Source: Congeria kusceri
Lineage: Eukaryota > Mollusca > Bivalvia > Myida > Dreissenidae
Assembly (NCBI GenBank): GCA_027627225.1
Contig: CM051025.1
Location: 56,421,681-56,485,680, forward strand
Direction of reading: 5' to 3'
Length of the DNA stretch: 64,000 nt
This document shows, one piece after another, positions 1 to 11,426 of the stretch; position 1 is the first letter of the stretch; every line of letters starts with the position of its first letter. The position numbers were made by a program, and so were the translations under genes. A model generated the notes under the pieces. That model saw only the letters and a program-made list of their open reading frames with translations, did no database searches and was not told the origin of the DNA.

Positions 1-3000
1 TAGTAAAAATAATGTTAGCGGTAGTTTCAGTAGTTGTAGCAAGTTGATGTTATTTTGGTGTATATTGCTTTTAAGTGCCGCTAGCCTTCATTAGAACAGT
101 TTCTGCAGCCAAATTTAATGGTCCCTTTGCGGTCATTAATGGCCATATATCAAGCCTTGGCATGTTGGCACTATCTGAGCGGTAAATTTGAGCAAGATGT
201 TAAAACGTGAATGTCTTAGTGTTTGAATACGTAATTAACACAGTAGTTATACAAAAGACTTGCGATCTTGAAAGTGTTTTCCTTTCATACTTAGCATGCA
301 CTTTTTGAATAAAAATATATATTGTAGGAGACAAGTAAATACATGTTTTTTTACTTTGCTTACATGTTAAAAGCAAAATGTGTAAGATTAACGTTTCAAA
401 ACAGTGTTGCCATTAGTTTGTTAGTTACTCACATACTAATGTTTGTTAATAAATGGAAACAATATGGGTTTTTTTCAACGATGATAGCGGTAATTGTGTT
501 AGTAGTAATCGGAGGAGTAATTATAGTGATGGTGTTAGTATTAACACATACGAAAATAATGGACAGGACATGTACATGTTCAGTAAATAAATTTCAGCAT
601 ATTGAGAAAAAAATATTATACAAATTATATTAAATATGTTAATTATCATAAAGACATACTAAGGTAATGTTCATCTTTCGCAAAATGCTGCATCACAATA
701 GTCCGTAATGATGGCAAGTCAACATTTAATGTTAATAAACAAAGAAAATCATAATAATGGCTACAATAAAATAATCATCACCGGCCTTAGACCTTTTAAA
801 AACACAATACATTTATTATTAACTGTATTTATTAGTTCATTTACCGGATATTAATACTAATTGCTTAATACGCTAGGCAGTCTTAACTATTTTCTTGGGT
901 TAAAAATGAAAACACTACTTTATTTTTGTTTCTAATTAGTTCAAACATTTCATCAACTGTAATTTTGATATTTTCGCATTCAACAAAGTTAGGTTTAAAA
1001 TCGGGTTGAATGATATTCTAGCATTTTACTCAAAGATTAACAGAGCGTAAAGTATCCAGCTGCCTGTTGTGTGCCTCATTATGCTCTCAGGTAGTTTAAT
1101 CTCCACATGCAATTTTAATAGCATTCTAGCGTATTAACACAAGGGAAATAACTGTGTTTTACTGTCTATATGATTTCAATATAAAACCTAGTTGTTGCCA
1201 TATTTCACCAAAAACATATATTTATCGTATATGCTCGAAAAATAGGTGTCCTAAATTTTTGGACACCCCACAACAAGGGTCTTATATTGGAAAACACCCC
1301 GTATCTGGCGAATCTCTTAGTATATATATATATATGTATATATACCCTGTGTGTATAGTTTTCGATGAACTTTGGCGCTGGTACTACGGAAATCGTAGGG
1401 GGCGGGCTAGGTCGTGTATGTTTTTACTGAGGATGTTGTGTGTCTTTTACCAAATTGAGCGACCGAAGCGAGCGCAAACGTTTTTTAGCATATTTATCCA
1501 GTTTTTACAGTTTTATATACGCACTTATATTATTGTGATGGTGGCTTGAATTCCGTGTCAAAGTCCTACACATTATCAACAAATATACACTTTCAGAAAA
1601 GTAAACTTCATATAAACATTGTTTTACAATACGGTCAGGTTTTGAATACTAATTATTAGAATGCCATTATTGCTAACAATTAAAGTAAACGCGTATTCTT
1701 TGTTATTGTGACAAGTTGTTCATGCAACAGTACTATTTGTGTTCATCGTTTGACTTCACCACGAGACGCAAGAGCGCCATATCGCTCTATATTGTTGAAT
1801 AAACGGAAATGAACCCACTTATTTGAGCGAAATAACATCTTGTTCTACGAAAAGCAATGATCTGGACGAGGAAATATATTTGTTTGGCACAATTGATACA
1901 TGAGGAAGCTCTTGTCCGAAAAACGGATTTTCTGTAATTGAAAAACTAACGGCATCACCAGGAAGCTGTTTTCTTTCGTATTGAATGCTTTATAATATGT
2001 ATTTGAAGCTGTTGTCTTCATATCAATATGTATTTATTGATGGTCTTATGTTTCTAAATGTCAATGGAAACACGATAGTTCATTATGATATTATTACTTT
2101 ATTTGTATCTATATTTGAGAACTTAAATGAATTGGCATTTACCGTGGGCTCACATATACACTATGCCTTTGCTTAACATTTGATGTTAATGTTGCTTGAA
2201 CATTTAATACAAAAACTCAAGTTGGAAAACATAGAATTTGTCATCATGTTTATTAAGACTAAGGTAATTACGAATAGTTTTCCAGGAATATCCAAACCAT
2301 ACTGCTTGTGAAAATTTGTATTGGTACAAATAAAACCCAGCAAAAACGAACACAAAACCCCACATGTTCACTTCATTTTTTTTCATTTTTATGTTAATCA
2401 TTGTAACTGTTAATGTCGGTTCACTGATTAGTATACAGACATGCGATACTAGTGCTGGCTTCACTCGCTTATATTCTTTCACGAAAAGGAATCATTTGGA
2501 ATACAAAAGGGGGAATATACGCTTATTTCATTCCCTTTTCTATATATCATTTATGTTTGATTGATTAGGAATTGAAATGTTCACGTTTGTATGGTAATGT
2601 GCTTCATCATTTGAATGAAAGATCATCTCTGCAAAGATTGAGAGAGACTTTTCTTCATAAATCAATTTACCACAATCCTCTCTAAACTCATGGCATTTAC
2701 AAAATTCTCATTTGCCTTTATTTATAGTAACCTTGGTTTCTTACTTTCTTTCACTGCAGTTTGACCTACACGTATTTTAAGTTATAGAGATAAATTCTTA
2801 TACAATAACAACAGTTTCAATCGAGTTTCCACGCTGACAAATCATTGGTTGATTTACTGGGTAAGTTGTTATGTTTTTTGCTTGCAAAATGACCTATGTG
2901 TAATTAAACACGTGGCTAATTAATTTTGTTAGAGTTGTTTCTACAAGTAGTAATTTGAGAATGCAATTAAACACTTACAAACAATTGATGTTTTATTCTT

Positions 3001-3499
3001 TAGTCGATATTTTAATTAGAACACGAATTGCGAAACCCGAAAATCGTGGTGTGTTTTTTAGGAAGTTTTGGTAATTGAACTGGAATAAATACAATAAAGG
3101 GAAGGCCGGGGGTACTGTTTATAAAAATACTAAAAAACGTTTATTAATGTTTGTATCTAAAGCTTAAGATATTTTGAATTGATTACGGTTGGACAGACGT
3201 TTACTGATTGATTACAGTACATTCAAGAATGATTGAGATAGTCTCTCTTTACTAATCAATTTACCATGTTGTTTGACGTTCCAGTCTTGGAATTAGATTA
3301 TGCGAGTTCCAAAAGTTAAATGTATCTAATAGATTTTTTGTTTGCACAATGTATACGTTTGCAATTGCAGGGTATACGAAATAGAACATTCAGGTATTGT
3401 GATTATGTAAAACAAGATGCAATAGCTGTGAAAACTGAGGCGATACCAGAAACTGGATCAATCTGAATGAAACTATTTATTTCAAATAAAATGACATTA
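1..3499. other. Gene-empty AT-rich stretch
   Basis: I see no convincing coding exon here. Open frames are short and lack splice-site context. The 96-codon frame at 343-633 runs through a GTA/GTT-rich low-complexity patch and is probably chance. A short (AT)n microsatellite lies at about 1319-1342. Confidence 0.5.
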
Positions 3500-3692
3500 T
3501 CGTGGGGTCGAAGTGATGTAATGGATATAATGTCCGCCTTGCAATTGGGAAGTCGTGAGTTCGATCCCTACTCGGGGAGCGTTCGAATGATCTTTCTCAA
3601 AAGACACCAAGTACTGATTCTGCCCAGGAAACGGACTCAAGAGTGTCTAAATAAGCCTCCGGCTTTCGACAAAATTGAGCTAAAATAGATGA
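3500..3692 (+). mobile_element. tRNA-derived SINE, copy 1
   Basis: The head has RNA polymerase III promoter-like boxes: an A box around GTGATGTAATGG and a B box GAGTTCGATCCC, set in a degraded tRNA-like fold. The body that follows (GATCTTTCT.., AAGACACCAAGTACTG.., GAGAGTGTCT.., GAGCTAAAATA) recurs closely at 21793-21985. Two dispersed copies with a shared tRNA head and shared non-tRNA body define a SINE rather than a functional tRNA gene. Confidence 0.75.
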
Positions 3693-3943
3693 TTATCGTG
3701 TAATCCAGTTTGTGGAGAAAGGTGTTCAATTGTTCGTTTCCTCCCGTACATATTCATATGCCATCATACACAAAATGTAATTCAGAATAAGATAAATGTA
3801 TTTGATATTTGAACGTGTTTTGTTATTTAGATGTTTTCAGATGTTTTGCTCTTCGAATATGACTATCGCGGGGATTCTTTAATCAACATATAAAAGCACT
3901 TGTTTGTGATAAATATATTATCTGTTATTATCCTTTTCTACAG

Positions 3944-4198
3944 CAATATTTGAGGCACATTTTTCATCGTAAGAATTTCAAGTAAATTGCCGTGAATCGC
4001 CCACGTAAGTTGAAGCACGAGTACGTTTTGTCAGAAGAAGAAATTGCACAGAAATATTGGTTCCCATATGAAAAAAAGAAGACAAAAGGCACCAATTATA
4101 GTGATGCTGCATTACTCAAAGGAGACATTTATAGAATAGAATCGCTAGTGATGAAACTCGACAGCGTGAATGAAGCAGAATTGCACAATATTGCATGA
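3944..4198 (+). pseudogene. Possible broken coding exon, unknown family
   Basis: An 85-codon frame starts right after a polypyrimidine-CAG acceptor-like site (TTTTCTACAG, ending 3943) and runs to a TGA at 4196-4198. It is interrupted once, by TAA at 3983-3985. The part after that stop looks coding: charged and hydrophilic, with SEEEIAQKYW and FPYEKKKTKG stretches and no low complexity. No family was recognised. It could be a decayed terminal exon or a piece of a transposon gene; the next 600 bp contain foldback elements, which favours transposon debris. An ATG-initiated gene is unlikely because no ATG lies in frame near the 5' end. Confidence 0.3.
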
Positions 4199-4323
4199 CA
4201 ATGACGCCCACATAATTTGAGATAAATTGGAATGGACTAGAATTCATCTACACAGAGAACTTTAGAAATGCTATACTAGAAATTACAGGCTTGTCTGACA
4301 CGTAAATATTTTCCAATATTATA

Positions 4324-4493
4324 CAGATATTTCATTGGCATTTTGGAACAGTCAAATTATTTTCCTGAAGTAGAGAGGGCATATTTTAAACTGTTGCCCC
4401 GAGGCGGTTAGGCCGAGGGCAACAGTTCAAAATTTTGCCCCCGATACTGAAGGAAACAATTTGACTGTTCCAAAATGACAATGAAATATCTGT
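4324..4493. mobile_element. Foldback (hairpin) MITE-like element
   Basis: Near-perfect inverted arms lie at about 4324-4367 (CAGATATTTCATTGGCATTT...) and 4450-4493. A second internal inverted pair (ACTGTTGCCC / GGGCAACAGT) surrounds a short GC-rich centre. The whole unit can fold into one long hairpin. A further inverted pair, TTTATTACCTAC at about 4494 and GTAGGTAATAAA at about 4826, suggests that this hairpin or a second element extends to about 4840. Confidence 0.7.
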
Positions 4494-4840
4494 TTTATTA
4501 CCTACGTCTAATAATAAATAAAACAATATTGAATTGTTTCATTTTCTATGAAATCTAATATAATGATAGTTGTGAATCACACGTCTCAAAATAGAACAAT
4601 CATTATCCTGAGTCTTAGCTGCTTGTAACAGTCGGTAGCAGTCAGTGTTACTATAAAGTTACATTGCGCAACATTCTGCGCAGGTTGCTCCCTTTGAATA
4701 ATAATGAGGGCAACATAACGAAACAAAACCACGAAACATCACAAAATGTTGCCTGTTGGGAAGAAGCTTGTTTTAACAAAGAGGTAAACAGTTAAAAACG
4801 CTTAATTATCATTTGTATAGTAAAGTAGGTAATAAAAACG

Positions 4841-6027
4841 TATGTTTACTACAATATGTTTGTTGAATCATTTCTGTTTATTTATTGTTATTAGTCTAAT
4901 CTTGTTGCCAATCAATTATTTGTATTCTTACATTATTTTGCACATATAAAAGGACACTATTATGGCAGTCAATTGTATAAGTTGAGTGGTTTGTGTTATG
5001 ATGTATTACACGGAAGGTGGAGCCACGTAATGCATGTTGTTTGTACTTCCTTTGTTTGTTTTAACAAGTGCAGCAATAGCTCAAACGGTACGCCATTACC
5101 GATATTCTTTCTGCCTAAATAGCTCAGTCGCCGAAAACTGAAGTTTCGCGCAAACATGAGTGAATTGAGGATTCTGTAAGAAAGATCGATATATTAATGC
5201 GACCATTAACATATTTTAGCGCTAGTTCACACGTGTGAATTAGGAAAGAATTGCAGGTTGTCGAGCGGGTATATGTGCCTTACAATTATTTTAGAGTTTA
5301 TTTTTTAATAAGATACAAACCATTCATTTACCCGAATGGTATGGAAATTTATGAGAGAGCAACTTCAGCAATAGTTGTACTTACAATCTCGAACCAGCTG
5401 ATCGAAGTACTAAGACCTTGATAATGTACGCGCTTCAATAGGACGATTAACTTCCTAATCTGTTTTGCCGAAACTGAAGAGGTGAATCAACTCTTTAAAA
5501 AATGGGGACTGTCTGGACAGATATAGAGAATATTATGCGAGCGTTGGATAAAGATCAAGTTTATCGTGCGAGCCTGAGCTAAAGTTTATTCGATGGGTTG
5601 TTATCCGATATATTTGGCTGTAGTAATAGGATAACATAAGGTATAACTATTGTGTAAATTGTTATATGAACTGCTGTTACTAAAACATATATTTTGTATG
5701 TTTTCTTCTAATAATAGTATTGTGTCTTGTGGCTCGATTTTTTGTAAAGTTTGTTCACACTCAAAACAAAAGTAGGCAAACCAAGACTAAACAATGAAGC
5801 TATGAATGCTGAAGTAATTTTGGCTTCACACTTAGTATACATTATATTATACTGCTGTTACTAATCAAATCAATTGTATTCATTAATGTTCCTTGCACTA
5901 TTGGACTATAATACATATTGTTATTTCAACCCTCTTTTTTTATTACATAAAACCATGCAATTTGCACACGTCAACTATGTAAATTTAAAGACAACAGGAA
6001 TATGTAGACAAAAATATTGGAACTATA
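4841..6027. other. No gene recognised
   Basis: AT-rich sequence with no supported exon, RNA gene or clear repeat. It lies downstream of the 3' end of gene A. Confidence 0.4.
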
Positions 6028-6030
6028 TAT

Positions 6031-6045
6031 TTTATTCACTTTATT
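6031..6045 (-). terminator. Candidate poly(A) signals of gene A
   Basis: Two AATAAA hexamers on the minus strand (plus-strand TTTATT at 6031-6036 and 6040-6045) lie about 255 bp beyond the gene A stop codon. They are the first strong hexamers seen downstream and would give a 3' UTR of roughly 0.27 kb. Confidence 0.4.
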
Positions 6046-6300
6046 TAATTTAATTATAACACTCGTAGAAAAAATAAATATCAATAATCGTATTATTAAG
6101 CGCAATTAAATAAATGTTAATTTAATGTATTTCTTGCAACTTTGTTATCCTATCTATACAAATGCTTCATTTACATAATAGCCCTACACAATTTTGTCTG
6201 TCAATTTAAATCAATATAACCTTCTTTTTTTAAAAACGCCTATTGGTCATTCGTGTCATTAACGCATTTAACATTCAGTCACGTGACATATGTCTACTAC

Positions 6301-6427
6301 TTAATTCCAGATGTAGCTGGAGATGCGGCTGAAGAAGCCGGTCACGTGTCCCGTGAAGGAGTTAGCAGTCTCTCGAAGACTCTCCACCCCACAAGAGATG
6401 GCACCAGATATCAAACTGGAGAACACC
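6301..6427 (-). CDS. Gene A exon 5: C-terminal tail and stop
   Basis: Encodes residues 177-218, ending SRISSYIWN and TAA. It holds the single C-terminal cysteine (ISCGVES), which occupies the place where stanniocalcins have an interchain cysteine; that equivalence is inferred. The acceptor is TATTTCAG|GGTGTT. Confidence 0.88.
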
Positions 6428-9400
6428 CTGAAATAGCAGAATGGTTACATATGGTTTTAATATTGTTTGTTTTAGCAGGCGATAATTATAAGTCATATGT
6501 TTATCAGTCCGCTATGGTAACAATACCAATTGTCCAAAGTCAAAGTTGGAAAAGTACAACACCTGCACATAGCCAACTATTTATTTGCATTATGGGACAA
6601 CTAAGAATACATATAAATACACATGAACAAACACACAATTACTATCTTATTAAGGGCACATTTAGACACATTTGCCTTCGTATGTAGCTAGACGAAACAA
6701 TGTGGTTTTCGTAGAAGAATGTTAAGACAACAAAGATAACACTACCTGCATTACACACAATAAATATCGTGTTTTCATTGTGTCTTATACATAATTAAGT
6801 ATTATTATATCATATAGGTACAAATTATGTAACAATCAGGTAATAGAAACATATTGAACAAAAACTCATAGCATCTATACTGACCTTGTGTCACGCAAAC
6901 CGATCAAAAGGCGCACTTCTTCCATTCCCATCAGGGAGTTGTATGCGTCGCCATTGGTGTTCAAGAAGTCACAGAAATTCATTCCGTCCACTTCACCTGA
7001 AAAACATATTGATGTAACACTTTAATAAAAAAAAAAAATATAATAAATATACTTTTTCTAAGGAAGCGTATTTTACTATTATATTGCGTTGGACTTCTGA
7101 ATTTGTATGTCTTTTTTTTTTATGTGTATGTTCTCAGAAACTCATTCACTTAGGCTAACCTTATGAACATCAGGAAGAGAGGGTTAATTTGCATCTAAGT
7201 GAACACTGGAGATCGCGCCAAGGAAGAGTGTGGAAGGTCGGAGACATTTTAAGAGAGAACACAACCACTAAAGTTATCTGATAATATGCTAAATGGCACT
7301 AGACGTACGCTACCCATGCTATAGAAAAAAATATGTACAAACATTTGATGCGTGTCATGGGAAACCCAGGCTTAATGCAAGTGCGTAAAGGGTGGTCCCG
7401 GATCAGCCTGTGCAGTCCACACAGGCTGATCCGCGACGAAACTTTAATCTTTTATGGTATTTTCTGTTTCACGGAAGTCTCTTCTTAACATAAATCCACT
7501 GTGGGCTGAAAGTGCCGTCCTGGTTCAGCCTGTGTGGACTGCACAAGCTGATCCAGGACGACACTGTACGCATATGCATTAAGCCCGGTTTTCCCACGAA
7601 ACGCCTCATTTGATTAAACCTTTATTATATGCAACATGTGTTGCATACGTCATATTGCATACGCTTGTAGAATGAATTTAATTAAAATAAAATGTCATGT
7701 ATGTGTTGAGGGACAAACAAGTCACAACAATAAAACATAATTGCGAAAATATGATGTTCGGAAGTGTATTCTGTCCGTCAGACTGTCGGTTGGTCTTTCT
7801 GTTTCACTCTAACCAATACGAGTAGATGTTTCCATGTCATCATATGCAAATTAATCTACAATTTTATCCAGTAATTGCACATGGATATCACGTGTTTGTT
7901 GGTTAACCACTTTTACACAAAATAGCACATGGTAAAGGTTGTAATCTGTGTGTTATATTTAATGACGTTACATTAATCCGTTAACAATTGTAAGAAAGGA
8001 GTTTAAATTGTTTGTGGCAAACCTGGAAAGGTCTATTGTACCAGTGATACAGACCGCAGGGTCAATATTCACAAAGCTCCTTGGAGAAAACTTGAGTTAA
8101 TTTCTTAAATTCATAAAAATCCTTAAGTATGCGGCTGTTTCATGTATAGGTCTTTTTAAATTCAAATGTTTCATACTAGTAAATATTGCTTATGTGTTTC
8201 TTATTTTAAGCTTTTGTAAACAGAAATCATTGTATTTCACATAGAACAACTGATCTGAAATTCTCATTTAAGAACAACGTAAGTTACGATTTCCCTTAGG
8301 AGCTTTGTGAATACCAGCCCAGCTGTACTACCTTCATTGCAGTTCATGATCGCGTTTATGCCTGCGGTTTTGATATCCAAGCAAGTACTGGACGCAGACT
8401 CGTAGATCGGTTTCATCTGACCGACGAGGCAAATGCTGGTGTGATTTAACCAAAGCTTACCCTAAAATAATAAATAGAATATTATGTTCAACCAAAGCTA
8501 ACCCTGAAATAATAGAAAGATAACAATATTATAATAGATAATATATATTTTAGTCAATTCATACCCCGAATGAGAAATAGTAAATTTATTATTGTGAAAC
8601 AGTACGTTTTCTGTTACTGTCAATAACTGTTGGTGCGAACGTCTACAGACACCTCATTATGTTTTTCGTTGTGAAATTCATTAACCGAGTAAGCAGATGT
8701 ATAACAACTTACAAACTCGTCAAACGTGTCATAGTGGGCATCAACCTTGGTGCAGAAGTGTTTGCTCACTTTCCTCGTGTAGCCACGTGCACCGCATGGA
8801 AACCTGCGCTCCAGGCAGTCATAGAACTCGCAGCGTCCCCATCGGGCGAGTTGCAGGCACTTTGCCAACTCAGCAGGGGATTCTTTAAATACAAGCATAT
8901 AAACATTTCATTAGTTATATATTACAAATAATGTGAAGAACATGTTAGATTTCAAATGTCATTGTCATTCAACAGCACTGCATGTTTAGAATCGAATCAG
9001 CAACTTATGTAGTTAAGTTTCTTTGTAATTATTTCCCTACACGATGGCTAAGCCAGATTCTTTAGAATTCGGTTACCCATATCACAAGGGATTAGTTTGC
9101 TTGTCGGAGATAACTAGATTTTCCAGTTAGAACTATCAAACAGTACAACGCAGCGGACAAAATGCTCCGTGTATTCAGTCTTCTCCATTATCTATAAAGC
9201 ATCTATAAAAAAAATTTGAAGATGAAAGTCTGTAAAATGTCCTGAAGACAAGGTTTGGATTTGGGTATTGGAAAACTTCCACTAAAATTGAATAAACAGT
9301 TGTCGATCATAAAAGGTCGTTCAACTCGTTATTCTCATCTGTCTGCACTGTACAAGGAAACGTATGCCTAATATAGTTTGTTATTTACGCGGAATGATAT

Positions 9401-11388
9401 AGTCTGCTCATTATGAAGAAGAAATGTATTCCAGTTTTAAATGTTGGATATCTAAGCCTTTGCTTTTATTGCTTTATTAACCGTGTTGTCAAAAATGACT
9501 ATTTATCGTGATATCAAATGTACACAATACACATGCTATCAATATTTTTAGTGGTTAGAATCCTGTGCAATCAATCTGATAAAAATCTGTGCACAGTTTT
9601 TTTTTCTAGTTAACATCTTTTGTTGAGAACTGGTAAACAACTCTTGCAGTGAAAGAAGTAAAAGAAAAAAAAACAACAACAACACACACTCAAAAATAAA
9701 ACTGTGATGCAAAAATCAGGTATCTTTCTCAGATCCCGAATCAATAATATAACACCGTGAAACGTTATTGCTTTGCTCACGGAATCGGATATTGAACGAT
9801 AGAACATAGTCTATATGCAAATGCATTTTTCATATAAACACAATCTGTTCCTTTTTTCGTCGCGAATGGTTCTTAAGCGATAAGGTGTTTGTTATATTAA
9901 AAAAAGCTTGTCTATGTTTGGTCGTTATCAATAAGAAAAGCTGGATTCGGCTTTTCGTTTCTGGAAATAATTTCTGGGAACGAGCGCCACACTTAAGGTT
10001 TTGTGGCCACATGCTAAGTTTCAAAACAACATAATACAGTGTAACACAACAGGGTAACACCGATGCATACATGTCGAATGATTTTCAAAAATTACAATAT
10101 CAAGGTTCATACGTTCTGCTTAAAGTACATTCATATCTAAGATTTATTACCAAGTCTTGGTTTATTTTACTGCTTAAAGTACATTCATATCTAAGATTTA
10201 TTACCAAGTCTTGGTTTATTTTACTGCTTAAAGTACATTCATATCTAAGATTTATTACCAAGTCTTGGTTTATTTTACAGCTTAAAGTACATTCATATCT
10301 AAGATTTATTACCAAGTCTTGGTTTATTTTACTGCTTAAAGTACATTCATATCTAAGATTTATTACCAAGTCTTGGTTTATTTTATGCAGTACGTGCTGC
10401 CAAGATTAAGGTGGCTGGTTTCTGACACTGTCATAGAGAATACTAGGTTAGTGTTGAATACAGATGGTGGATGGTTTCTGACACTGTCATAGAGAATACT
10501 AGGTTAGTGTTGAATACAGATGGTGGATGGTTTCTGACACTGTCATAGAGAATACTAGGTTAGTGTTGAATACAGATGGTGGCTGGTTTCTGACACTGTC
10601 ATAAAGAATACTAGGTTAGTGTTGAATTCAGATGGTGGATGGTTTCTGACACTGTCATAAAGAATACTAGGTTAGTGTTGAATACAGATGGTGGATGGTT
10701 TCTGACACTGTCATAAAGAATACTAGGTTAGTGTTGAATACAGATGTAATTTAATTTAGCGAGACTTAGAAAACCTGGCCCACGAGCCTTGGCGAGTGGT
10801 TCACGTTTTCGTGCCGAGCAAATAAACTTATCTTTATTCAACACGTGCCTTGTATTATATTTATCCCATCATATTCTGTGTTTAGTTCGAAAATGAACCA
10901 AAGAAAACACACTTAATGATGCGAATAAAACAAAATGACGTCACGGAAATCAACAAGGTGACGTCATTAGTCTGCGCCTGTTTGCTGTGTTCCACAGTTT
11001 TGAAACAAAGCAAAGTTTATTCCATGGCGGATTATTTCGTCAATGCATGCCTGATGATGGGACAAAATAATATATCCGAAATGTGCGTTCAATGCATCTG
11101 CTAGTTTATCCTTGTTAAACCTCTGACTACTTAATTAACTGATATGTTGCAATTAATAAATGAACTATTTGTTTTTTTTTCACGCTCTTTTTTTGTATTT
11201 GTGTTGATCTTTTTAGTTATGTATACCACAATTGAAAAAAAAAAGTGAACAGAGATATAGTCATAATGAACGCGCGTGTGTGAATATTTTTGAATGTGTT
11301 TATTTTGCTTTGCTTGATGTTTTCTATGTATGTCTTTTAATTCGCTAGTCTTCTTCTTCTTATAATAATAATAATCATAATAATAATC

Positions 11389-11426
<38 letters not shown>

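Noticed and set aside
343..633. 96-codon hydrophobic frame that could be a membrane protein
   Set aside because: The hydrophobic part is translated from a GTA/GTT-rich low-complexity patch; there are no splice signals or promoter.
3503..3578. Possible functional tRNA gene
   Set aside because: The stems are broken and the same head and body recur at 21793-21985, so it is a SINE.
8659..8931. 90-codon plus-strand frame
   Set aside because: It is the antisense shadow of gene A exon 2, which has matching splice sites and a paralogue.
10071..10409. 112-codon repetitive open frame, with an 89-codon frame on the other strand
   Set aside because: Both follow from a 54-bp minisatellite whose period is divisible by three and which lacks stops; no splice or promoter context, and it lies in an intron.
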